DNA of 34,085 nt from Lachnospiraceae bacterium UBA6403 (GTDB lineage: Bacteria; Bacillota; Clostridia; Lachnospirales; Lachnospiraceae). Below the pieces are notes generated by a model. It saw only the letters and a program-made list of their open reading frames with translations. It did no database searches and was not told where the DNA came from. The translations under genes were made by a program, and so were the position numbers. Positions 18,328-24,541 of this stretch are shown one piece after another. The stretch spans positions 63,485 through 97,569 of the forward strand of contig DJPV01000035.1 in assembly GCA_002437435.1 (NCBI GenBank). The letters are read 5' to 3'. The stretch's first letter is position 1, and the number at the start of each line of letters is the position of its first letter.

Positions 18328-18687
18328 CTAATCCAGAATCTTTACATCTTCAACAAATACATTTACCTGACTGACCTTCAGAGATGTAAAATCTTCTACT
18401 TTATATTTAACAGACTGCATCAGATTATCTGTTACAGCCTTGATGCTGACACCATATGCCACAACGATATGAAGTTCAACTACAATATCTCCATTCTCAT
18501 CAAACTTAACATGAATTCCCTGTGTGATATTGTTTCCTTTTAACTGCTTCACAATGCCGTCTTTCACGCTGACAATTCCCATGCCTACGATACCAAAGCA
18601 ATCAAGCGCTGTCATGCCTGCTACCTGTGCAACCACATTTTCATCCAGACTGACGGTTCCATTATCATTATTTATATATTCGTTCAT
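18328..18687 (-). CDS. Asp23/Gls24 family envelope stress protein (YloU-like)
   Basis: A 119-residue Asp23/Gls24 domain protein: GTVSLDENVVAQVAGMTALDCFGIVGM at the start, VVELHIVVAYGVSIKAV in the middle and VNVFVEDVKIL at the end. Family members are small cytosolic proteins, some membrane-associated through partners, linked to cell-envelope homeostasis. The usual neighbour is the yloV/fakA gene, which follows 17 bp downstream. GGGAGG precedes the ATG. It is the first gene of the long fakA-recG-moxR transcript and has a near-consensus promoter about 115 bp upstream, with a weak hairpin plus T7 in the leader. Confidence 0.93.
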   Translation of the reverse strand: MNEYINNDNGTVSLDENVVAQVAGMTALDCFGIVGMGIVSVKDGIVKQLKGNNITQGIHVKFDENGDIVVELHIVVAYGVSIKAVTDNLMQSVKYKVEDFTSLKVSQVNVFVEDVKILD

Positions 18688-18750
18688 AGAAAACCTCCCA
18701 TGCTTTTGTCCTGTTATATGATGATCCGAAGTTCATTCCCTTATGGAGCT

Positions 18751-18774
18751 AAAAAAAGGCAGACCTGTCTCACC
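18751..18774 (-). terminator. Possible attenuator in the asp23 leader
   Basis: On the minus strand, GGTGAGACAGGTCTGCC can form a hairpin of about 6 bp with one bulge, directly followed by seven T (18757-18751). It lies between the asp23 promoter and its start codon. The stem is weak, so this is tentative. Confidence 0.35.
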
Positions 18775-18796
18775 ATAATCATAAACATATACTACT

Positions 18797-18824
18797 ATTA
18801 TAACAGAGAATATGCAAATTTCAA
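18797..18824 (-). promoter_or_regulatory. Sigma-A type promoter of asp23-fakA-recG
   Basis: On the minus strand, TTGAAA (18824-18819) and a consensus TATAAT (18802-18797) are separated by 16 bp. It is divergent from the rpmB promoter about 50 bp away and leaves a leader of about 100 nt before asp23. Confidence 0.7.
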
Positions 18825-18871
18825 GACAACCCTGTATTGTCTATTCTTTTAAAAAAAAATTAAAAATATGC

Positions 18872-18900
18872 TTGCATATAATAAAATTATCTGATATAGT
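18872..18900 (+). promoter_or_regulatory. Sigma-A type promoter of rpmB
   Basis: TTGCAT (18872-18877) and TATAGT (18895-18900) are separated by 17 bp. Transcription would start near 18907, giving a leader of about 50 nt that ends in a strong AAGGAGG (18944-18950). Confidence 0.7.
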
Positions 18901-18957
18901 AACATTTGTTGTGAACTTATGAGAGGATAAGTTTAATAAAAATAAGGAGGTGCTATC

Positions 18958-19143
18958 ATGGCAAAATGTTCAGTTTGTAATAAAGGTGCTCATTTCGGTA
19001 TCAAAGTGAGCCATTCACATAGAAGAGCAAATAAGATGTGGAAATCAAATGTTAAGTCTGTTAAGGCTATCGTAGATGGTTCTCCAAAGAAGATTTATGT
19101 TTGTACTTCATGTTTAAAATCTGGAAAGGTTGAGCGTGCATAG
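18958..19143 (+). CDS. rpmB: 50S ribosomal protein L28
   Basis: A 61-residue L28. It begins MAKCSVCNKGAHFG and contains the conserved SHRRANKMWKSN and VKAIVDGSPKKIYVC. Two CxxC pairs (C4/C7 and VCTSC near the C-terminus) mark the zinc-ribbon form of L28, which would need zinc. AAGGAGG lies 7 nt before the ATG. It is transcribed alone, divergent from asp23, with its own promoter and a following hairpin terminator. Being beside yloU/yloV is the standard Firmicutes arrangement. Confidence 0.97.
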   Translation: MAKCSVCNKGAHFGIKVSHSHRRANKMWKSNVKSVKAIVDGSPKKIYVCTSCLKSGKVERA

Positions 19144-19162
19144 TTCACCTCGTGTTCTTTCT

Positions 19163-19198
19163 AAAAAGACTGCTATTATTTTTATGGCAGTCTTTTTT
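19163..19198 (+). terminator. Intrinsic terminator of rpmB, probably bidirectional
   Basis: AAAAAGACTGC (19163-19173) pairs perfectly with GCAGTCTTTTT (19187-19197) around a 13-nt loop, followed by a T-run on the plus strand. On the minus strand the stem is likewise followed by TTTTT, so it can also end the minus-strand transcript carrying the small membrane protein. Confidence 0.85.
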
Positions 19199-19283
19199 AT
19201 TTCTATTTGGAATAGTCAAAGTATTCCTATAACAAATTCTCAAAATCTCTTTTGCCATAAACCGTCAGTCCGATCTTTGACTT

Positions 19284-19421
19284 CTAGCATCTGCAAAATA
19301 ATATATATGCCATTAAAAAAAAGATCACAATAATCAAAAATTCCAGAAAACCTTCTACCAGATAGCTGAATATCATTCCGATCGCAACGAAAAAAAGGGC
19401 AAATCCAACTACTCGTTTCAA
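19284..19421 (-). CDS. Small hydrophobic protein, two predicted membrane helices
   Basis: A 45-codon minus-strand frame starts with TTG and reads (M)KRVVGFALFFVAIGMIFSY, then a short LVEGFLEF turn, then LIIVIFFLMAYILFC and a final RC. It forms two hydrophobic segments split by two acidic residues, which resembles small clostridial membrane proteins of unknown function. A G-rich stretch (GGCGGTGATGG) precedes the start, a poor but possible ribosome binding site. A terminator lies upstream (after ytfJ) and another downstream. A longer frame in the same place (19240-19452) has no such regular hydrophobic pattern and is less likely. The short length and TTG start limit certainty. Confidence 0.5.
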   Translation of the reverse strand: MKRVVGFALFFVAIGMIFSYLVEGFLEFLIIVIFFLMAYILFCRC

Positions 19422-19437
19422 ACACCATCACCGCCTG

Positions 19438-19477
19438 AAAAAAAGACTTCACATACCACTATAAGATATGCGAAGTC
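19438..19477 (-). terminator. Intrinsic terminator after ytfJ
   Basis: Bases 19445-19455 and 19467-19477 form an 11-bp stem with one mismatch (outer arm GACTTC/GAAGTC) and an 11-nt loop, followed on the minus strand by seven T (19444-19438). It lies about 20 bp downstream of the ytfJ stop. Confidence 0.8.
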
Positions 19478-19495
19478 CTGTTCTTTTATGTCTGT

Positions 19496-19903
19496 TTATT
19501 CTTCTGAAGGTTTTGATGCTTCTTCTACCGCCTGTTCTATCTGTTCTTCTTCCTCTGTCTTTTCTTTCTTGAAGAATCCGGTGATCCGGTCAACAATCTC
19601 AGGTGTCATATCAATTATCTTGCTGACAGCATCCTGATTTTTAATATTAACAAGTCTTGTCTTACCATTTGAGATAACCAGAACCGCAGCCGGGCTGAGC
19701 TTTGCTCCGATACCGCCGGCAGCATTATTCCCGGTCTGCTTGTTAAATGCACCGGCAGCCATGCCAAAATTCACATCAAGCAGCGGAATAATAATTGTAT
19801 CTCCTACTTTGATCGGATCTCCTACTACAGATTTGGATGAAACAAAGCCATCCATTCCATGAAACAAAGTGCTGATCGTTCCATCAATATTTGTATTTGC
19901 CAT
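19496..19903 (-). CDS. ytfJ: GerW family sporulation protein YtfJ
   Basis: A 135-residue YtfJ/GerW protein, a family linked to spore germination in Bacillus. It shows VVGDPIKVGDTIIIPLLDVNFG, a Gly/Ala-rich middle (GAGAFNKQ is here AAGAFNKQTGNNAAGGIGAK), LSPAAVLVISNGKTRLVNI and DMTPEIVDRI, then an acidic E/Q/S-rich tail. GGGAGG lies about 9 nt before the ATG. The start overlaps the stop of the DUF2953 gene (TAATG). DUF2953 next to ytfJ is the ytfI-ytfJ order of Bacillus, which strengthens both calls. A terminator follows. Confidence 0.92.
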   Translation of the reverse strand: MANTNIDGTISTLFHGMDGFVSSKSVVGDPIKVGDTIIIPLLDVNFGMAAGAFNKQTGNNAAGGIGAKLSPAAVLVISNGKTRLVNIKNQDAVSKIIDMTPEIVDRITGFFKKEKTEEEEQIEQAVEEASKPSEE

Positions 19904-21042
19904 TACTTATTTCCTCCCGAAATCTTTTTTAAATATACCATAGATCTTTTCACGTATTTATTAAAATATACCTTGCAGCAATAATATAATATATTATAAA
20001 CCCTGATCCTCCCTTTTATGAAAATATCCCCTTCCAATATCTTCTGGGAAAAATCCGGTGTTATGTCTATTTTATTATAATATAACGGTAAAATCAAACT
20101 CAGATATCCAAGCTGTTTTCCGGTAGACGCCGGATCTCCTGAACCATATGTTACCTGACCTTTGATCTTTGTCGGATTCAGATGCTTTAACAACAACACC
20201 ACATTTTGTTTCAATACCTGAAATGCCTGCTTCGTTGTGCCCGCCCGGACAAATTTCTTATACTGCTCCGTCTTATCTTTCATACGGTGCAGCTTTCTTA
20301 TAACTGCCTCGATCTTGTCCTTTACAGCAAGAACAAAGCGATCGAACTTCTTACCGATACGGGTAAATATAGTCTCCGGACTTTTTTCAAATTCTGAATG
20401 ATTCTCAGCAAATTCCCGGTTAGCATCTCTGTCTTCTCTGTCGGAATCTGTATCCTGTATTATCTGCATAGATGAACCATTCTGCTGATCGTCCTCATTT
20501 ATTATGATATCCTGATTGGATTCATCATCTTCAGATTCCTGTCGGATCTTCTCATGCTTCTTGCCTGTTCCTGCTTTTGATGCTTCTGCCTTTTCCGGTT
20601 TTCTGGCTTCCGCCTTCTTCTGCTTTTCCAGTTTCTTTGCCTTTCTGGCTTCCGCCTGTTTGCGCTTTTCCTGTTTCTTTGCTTCTCTGGCTTCTGCTTT
20701 TTCCCGCATACGGGATTCTGTTTCATTCTCTGTGGCTCCCGCCTCTGTATCTGTTTCTTTCTGACCTTCTTCTGAAAATCCATCTTCATTGGAAACCAGT
20801 GTGCCACCGAATGACCGCAGCCAATATATAAAGCCGTTTTCATCATAATTTGCTTTGAAGCAGAATACAAATCCCAGCCACGAGGCTTTTAATTTGCATA
20901 TGAAATTGTCATGTTTTTCTGCATAGAACTGATACCGGACAGGAACAAATAACAGTAAAAGCAACAGTACAAGTACAAGTCCTATCAGGATCAATACCGT
21001 AAACAGAAGAATCTTTAATATCAATAAGAAAATATGTAACAT
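19903..21042 (-). CDS. DUF2953 domain-containing membrane protein (YtfI-like)
   Basis: A 379-residue protein. A long N-terminal hydrophobic helix (about 3-33) leads to FVPVRYQFYAE, the start of the DUF2953 region (to about 85). A highly charged insertion follows (about 85-225), including three 14-residue repeats of the form KAEAR.AKK.EK.K (115-156) and an acidic S/D/N stretch. The C-terminal DUF2953 part (about 270-379) includes HLNPTKIKGQVTYGSGDPAS and GYLSLILPLYYNKIDITPDF. Function is unknown; the pairing with ytfJ suggests a sporulation role by analogy with ytfI-ytfJ. The ATG is 3 nt from GGGGAG, unusually close. Confidence 0.85.
   Translation of the reverse strand: MLHIFLLILKILLFTVLILIGLVLVLLLLLLFVPVRYQFYAEKHDNFICKLKASWLGFVFCFKANYDENGFIYWLRSFGGTLVSNEDGFSEEGQKETDTEAGATENETESRMREKAEAREAKKQEKRKQAEARKAKKLEKQKKAEARKPEKAEASKAGTGKKHEKIRQESEDDESNQDIIINEDDQQNGSSMQIIQDTDSDREDRDANREFAENHSEFEKSPETIFTRIGKKFDRFVLAVKDKIEAVIRKLHRMKDKTEQYKKFVRAGTTKQAFQVLKQNVVLLLKHLNPTKIKGQVTYGSGDPASTGKQLGYLSLILPLYYNKIDITPDFSQKILEGDIFIKGRIRVYNILYYCCKVYFNKYVKRSMVYLKKISGGNK
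20575..20700 (-). repeat. Three in-frame 42-bp repeats encoding KAEAR-type 14-mers
   Basis: Within the DUF2953 gene, three consecutive 14-codon units encode KAEAREAKKQEKRK, QAEARKAKKLEKQK and KAEARKPEKAEASK. They would form a charged single alpha-helix. Such repeats can change in number by slippage. Confidence 0.75.
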
Positions 21043-21056
21043 ATGCTCCCCTTATA

Positions 21057-21386
21057 TCACCGCACTGTCATGTCATATAAAAAATAGTCCTTACAATCGA
21101 ACATTCCGGTCGTACTATATACATCCCGTATAATATCCCTTATAAGAAGAAATGCCCCCATCTTCGTCATTGACATTCCAACGATAAAGATATCATCCAT
21201 CCGCTTCTTATAGTATGGCTGCAAGAATTCATTTGCCTCATAAACCTCTAACAGCCCGTCCTCAAATAATGGAAGTGTTATGACATAAACATCCGCACAG
21301 GGCTTTCGCTTTTTTATTCTTTTTATCAGCCGGGATGCCGTCTTATCCGGCATGACTCCGGTATAAAGATGTTTTGCTACTGTCAT
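21057..21386 (-). CDS. Hypothetical 109-residue cytoplasmic protein
   Basis: No family recognised. The protein is soluble, basic in the first third (SRLIKRIKKRKPCADVYV) and hydrophobic-beta in the rest (VYVITLPLFEDGLLEVY, DIFIVGMSMTKMGAFLLIRDI). The start at 21386 (MTVAKHLYTG) is chosen because GGGGAG lies 7 nt upstream; a 23-codon upstream extension would overlap the preceding gene. It lies between the 475-residue gene (32 bp upstream) and the DUF2953 gene (14 bp downstream) and so is probably in the same operon as ytfJ. The compact size and context suggest a partner of the 475-residue protein, without direct evidence. Confidence 0.72.
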   Translation of the reverse strand: MTVAKHLYTGVMPDKTASRLIKRIKKRKPCADVYVITLPLFEDGLLEVYEANEFLQPYYKKRMDDIFIVGMSMTKMGAFLLIRDIIRDVYSTTGMFDCKDYFLYDMTVR

Positions 21387-21418
21387 TTCTTCACTCCCCT
21401 GATCTGTCAGACATCTCT

Positions 21419-22846
21419 CTAATCTTCCATAATTCCCTGAATGATCACATAACATGCAAGAACCTCGCTGCGGTTTGAACAGCGAACCAGTGCATTATCA
21501 ATATAATCTTTGATCTCCTGCTGTGTATTAAAGAACACGGGAATGGTTGAAAGGATTTTCGCCATAACCGCACGGTTTACTGCCTGTGAATTTCCGGCAA
21601 ATACCTCTCCAAATTCTTCTATCAGTTTATCCTTTTTCGCAATAATATATTCAGAATCCGCAAGTGCTCCTGTCTCGATCTTCACGTTGTCGATATCTAC
21701 AAACATACTGCCTGACAACAATTTCTCCAATGTGTCAATACGATGATAAGCATCCTCCAATCCAAGGCGGATAATATCCGGCTGGTTCGAAGATACAATA
21801 TCATAGATCGGAGCTTCAAGCACCATACGGTGTTCTCCTGCTTCTTCCTGCGCACCTTCATTTGCAACCAGCATATCATATGCATCTGTCGGAAATTCAT
21901 CTTCATTCTCCATAGATTCATAGATACGTCTGATGACCGAGAGTGCACGCATACATGATTCTGATACTCCGGACTTACATTCAGCCGCGAGCATCATACT
22001 GTACAGATCATTTACCAATTCGATCAGCATCATATAATCGGATACAACGTCATTGATAAAACCTGCACTTTTATCCAGAACAGTTGACAGATTCCGATAT
22101 CCGTCGAAATCCAGATGTGCATAATCTCCCGCTTTAATGATCTCATACGCTTCATGCAGGGAAGAATATTCTGTCTCGAATTTCTCCGGAAGCTGCAATA
22201 AAGCGGTTTCTTCTACTGTCTCTATAAAATCATCCAGTGAACTGATCTCGCAGCCATTATAGATCGATAAGGTCTGTCCGATAATATCGTAAAATCTTGC
22301 TTTTGTCATACGAAGCGGAAGCTGTCCTACGATCTGCTGGATCTTTGCATTTACCGCTACCTTATCCTTATCTGCAAAAATGAAGTTAAAAACTTCGGCA
22401 CTGAACTGTTCAGCATCGAACTCCTCAAACATCTTCTCCAGTTCTTCATCCACGTTTTCCTCGAATCCATATTCTTTTCGGTTCAGGATATATTCGTACA
22501 GTTCAAATGCATCTGTATATGCAGTAAGCACTTTCATCTTCTCTGTGATCTTATTTCTTATTCCGGAGATAAGTGCAAGATCTTTGTCATCCAACTGATC
22601 TGCATCTCCTGCCAAATAAGTTCCAACCAGCTTGTTGATACCCATAACGCACTCATAGATATAAGGATCTTCTGCAAAATCCTTGTCCGCCATCAACTCA
22701 CGGATCACAACATAGTTTAATGCAAACTTCTGACAGGCATACTCGAAATCTGCCGTCATGACTGCATCTGCAAATTTTGCAAGGTTCTCATCCATATTAT
22801 TCTTACGGGTTATCTCTGTGATCAGTTTTTTATCTTCATTATACAT
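21419..22846 (-). CDS. Hypothetical 475-residue acidic helical protein
   Basis: No family recognised. The protein has no signal peptide or membrane segment and is acidic and mostly helical throughout, with repeated aromatic-acidic patterns such as DAFELYEYIL, DEELEKMFEEFDAEQF and SDYMMLIELVNDLY. No Walker, HTH or metal motifs are visible. The start MYNEDKKL has GAGAGGA about 13 nt upstream, a rather long spacing; the next ATG (residue 18) has none. It is 44 bp after the rhomboid-like gene and 32 bp before the 109-residue gene, all on the minus strand, suggesting a single transcript ending at the terminator after ytfJ. Confidence 0.78.
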   Translation of the reverse strand: MYNEDKKLITEITRKNNMDENLAKFADAVMTADFEYACQKFALNYVVIRELMADKDFAEDPYIYECVMGINKLVGTYLAGDADQLDDKDLALISGIRNKITEKMKVLTAYTDAFELYEYILNRKEYGFEENVDEELEKMFEEFDAEQFSAEVFNFIFADKDKVAVNAKIQQIVGQLPLRMTKARFYDIIGQTLSIYNGCEISSLDDFIETVEETALLQLPEKFETEYSSLHEAYEIIKAGDYAHLDFDGYRNLSTVLDKSAGFINDVVSDYMMLIELVNDLYSMMLAAECKSGVSESCMRALSVIRRIYESMENEDEFPTDAYDMLVANEGAQEEAGEHRMVLEAPIYDIVSSNQPDIIRLGLEDAYHRIDTLEKLLSGSMFVDIDNVKIETGALADSEYIIAKKDKLIEEFGEVFAGNSQAVNRAVMAKILSTIPVFFNTQQEIKDYIDNALVRCSNRSEVLACYVIIQGIMED

Positions 22847-22890
22847 AACTATCTATTTATCCTCTCATCCTTAATAAAATCCATATCTTA

Positions 22891-23733
22891 TTATTTATGC
22901 TCATGCGTAAACAAATGATCCTGGCAGTATTCCTTATTGCCCGTACATCTGGAACAATAACGGAACTGCATGTCCGGAGCATCCTTGTCTGTGATTCCAC
23001 ATACATAACATTTATGTGTTACATGCTCCGAATTGTTTACACGCACCTGTTTCGCGTAATTTCTCCTTCTCTTGATCTGCTTTGGAGAAAGCCGTCTGAA
23101 ATCCTTTGTGCTGAAATAGAAAATCACAAAATTCAAAAGTGACATCATGATATTGACACGTCCCATCAGATTTGAATTTATAAAATAATATCCAATAAAC
23201 ACCAGATATAACACAGATAACCATTTCATCTTAACCGGAATGATCATCGCATATAACACTTGCATATCCGGATAACATACCGAAACTGCCAGAAACATGG
23301 ACAGACAGATATAATAACTGGATACGATGTATATGTGAGAATCCCATGACATCGGAATATGAAATACATACTGGCAAAGTATATATGCGATCATAGTTCC
23401 TGCCATCGTAAGAAACATACCACCAAATATATAAAGGTTGTACAAGAATGTACCGATTGACCGCTCTAACAGATTACCGATACTGTAATAAAAGAACAGC
23501 ATGATGATCGTAAAGATGCTGACACTTAATTCCGGCGGAGTAATGACCCATGTTATCAGTCTCCATACCTCTCCATGCATTACAAATGCAGGCATCAGTA
23601 TCAGCTTTGTTAAAATCTGTGGTGCAAACATCAGAAGCAAATAGCCAATGACATATCCAATGATCAGATACAGGGTCAGATTCTTGATCGCGTACCGACC
23701 GAACTTTCTTTCAAGCTTGTTTATCATCTTCAT
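22891..23733 (-). CDS. Rhomboid-like membrane protein without catalytic Ser/His, with C-terminal zinc-binding motif
   Basis: A 280-residue protein with six predicted membrane helices (about 20-215) and rhomboid-like landmarks: GEVWRLITWVITPP before helix 2, IGNLLERSIGTFLYNLY in the L1/helix 2-3 region, and CYPDMQVLYAMIIPVKMKWLS, which matches the rhomboid helix 4-5 loop. The GxSG serine motif in helix 4 (here IVSSYYICLS) and the helix 6 histidine (here NIMMSLLNFVIF) are missing, so it is probably a rhomboid pseudoprotease. The cytoplasmic tail carries CYVC, CSRC and CQDH plus His residues, a likely zinc finger. AGGAG lies 8 nt before the ATG. It heads the 475-residue/109-residue/DUF2953/ytfJ group. 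Confidence 0.75.
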   Translation of the reverse strand: MKMINKLERKFGRYAIKNLTLYLIIGYVIGYLLLMFAPQILTKLILMPAFVMHGEVWRLITWVITPPELSVSIFTIIMLFFYYSIGNLLERSIGTFLYNLYIFGGMFLTMAGTMIAYILCQYVFHIPMSWDSHIYIVSSYYICLSMFLAVSVCYPDMQVLYAMIIPVKMKWLSVLYLVFIGYYFINSNLMGRVNIMMSLLNFVIFYFSTKDFRRLSPKQIKRRRNYAKQVRVNNSEHVTHKCYVCGITDKDAPDMQFRYCSRCTGNKEYCQDHLFTHEHK

Positions 23734-23771
23734 GAAAGGATCTCCTTTTATTTTTCATTCATAATTTATTT

Positions 23772-23814
23772 TTGGATATTAACAGACTTGCTATTTCTTA
23801 TATACAATATCCAA
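23772..23814. repeat. Perfect 9-bp inverted repeat upstream of the rhomboid-like gene
   Basis: TTGGATATT (23772-23780) and AATATCCAA (23806-23814) are exact reverse complements 25 bp apart, centred about 60 bp upstream of the start codon. It could be an operator or a leader stem-loop. No repressor gene is adjacent. Confidence 0.5.
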
Positions 23815-23828
23815 CTTCTGAGGGAAGC

Positions 23829-23860
23829 AGCCATATTCCCAAACATATAAGAATATGGCT
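23829..23860. repeat. Perfect 10-bp stem hairpin upstream of the rhomboid-like gene
   Basis: AGCCATATTC (23829-23838) pairs with GAATATGGCT (23851-23860) around a 12-nt loop. Neither side is followed by a T-run, so it is not a standard terminator. It separates the LysM gene from the rhomboid-like gene. Confidence 0.5.
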
Positions 23861-23939
23861 GATACGATCCCAGTATTATCAAATTATATAATAGAACGAA
23901 AAACTTTACAACATCACAATCATGAAGAATTTCTAACTT

Positions 23940-24284
23940 TTATATATCTTCTTTGATCACAAGCTCCATGCCGGCAGGCAGAGTAACCTGATTCAGCCCC
24001 TTATTATTCTCAAACAATTCTTTTGGTCCGACGCCAAAATACATAAATACATCCTCAAATGTATCCCCTTCTTTTACTGTATAATTGGCAATTCCTGTAT
24101 CCGGTTCTTCCGACTCCACCGGAATACAGATTTCTTCTCCTACCTGCATATTATAGACATTTACATATGGATTTGCTGTTATGATATCGCAGAGATTACA
24201 TTTATACTGCTTTGACAGCTTATACAATGTATCTCCTTTTTCTACTACATGGATCATGCCATTACACTGATCAAAATTCTCCAT
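23940..24284 (-). CDS. Small protein with two LysM domains
   Basis: A 114-residue protein consisting almost entirely of two LysM modules: MIHVVEKGDTLYKLSKQYKC...ICIPV (about 10-56) and NYTVKEGDTFEDVFMYFGV...ELVIK (about 67-112). LysM binds N-acetylglucosamine polymers such as peptidoglycan. There is no obvious signal peptide or membrane anchor, so it may act inside a developing spore or mother cell, as SafA/SpoVID-like LysM proteins do; this is inference. AAAGGTG lies 4 nt before the ATG. The gene is single, divergent from the activase gene, and separated by 206 bp from the rhomboid-like gene. Confidence 0.85.
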   Translation of the reverse strand: MENFDQCNGMIHVVEKGDTLYKLSKQYKCNLCDIITANPYVNVYNMQVGEEICIPVESEEPDTGIANYTVKEGDTFEDVFMYFGVGPKELFENNKGLNQVTLPAGMELVIKEDI

Positions 24285-24462
24285 TTTGCACCTTTAAGTC
24301 TTTTTTACCAGTATATTCCGTTTATGTAAAAAGTTCCCTTTCTTCTTATTAGAATGCAGTTTTTTCTTTACCGCTTTCTAAAATAAAAATGAAATAATAA
24401 AAAATCAAGGGAAATCAATCCTAAAATAAGTATTAAGTTCGTCAGAAAAGGGAAAAAATCAT

Positions 24463-24490
24463 TGTTTTTTGCCAGACGTTCCTCTATAAT
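24463..24490 (+). promoter_or_regulatory. Sigma-A type promoter of the acyl-CoA dehydratase activase gene
   Basis: TTGTTT (24463-24468) and a consensus TATAAT (24485-24490) are separated by 16 bp, about 45 bp upstream of the ATG. The rest of the 257-bp divergent region toward the LysM gene is A/T-rich and holds no other clear signal. Confidence 0.6.
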
Positions 24491-24541
24491 ATATTCGGTT
24501 CAATAAAGAGAAAATTTTGCAAAAAGATTAGGATGGTTTTT

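Noticed and set aside
19240..19452. 70-codon minus-strand frame between rpmB and ytfJ
   Set aside because: It overlaps the 45-codon two-helix frame, starts within the ytfJ terminator T-run and has no regular domain pattern.
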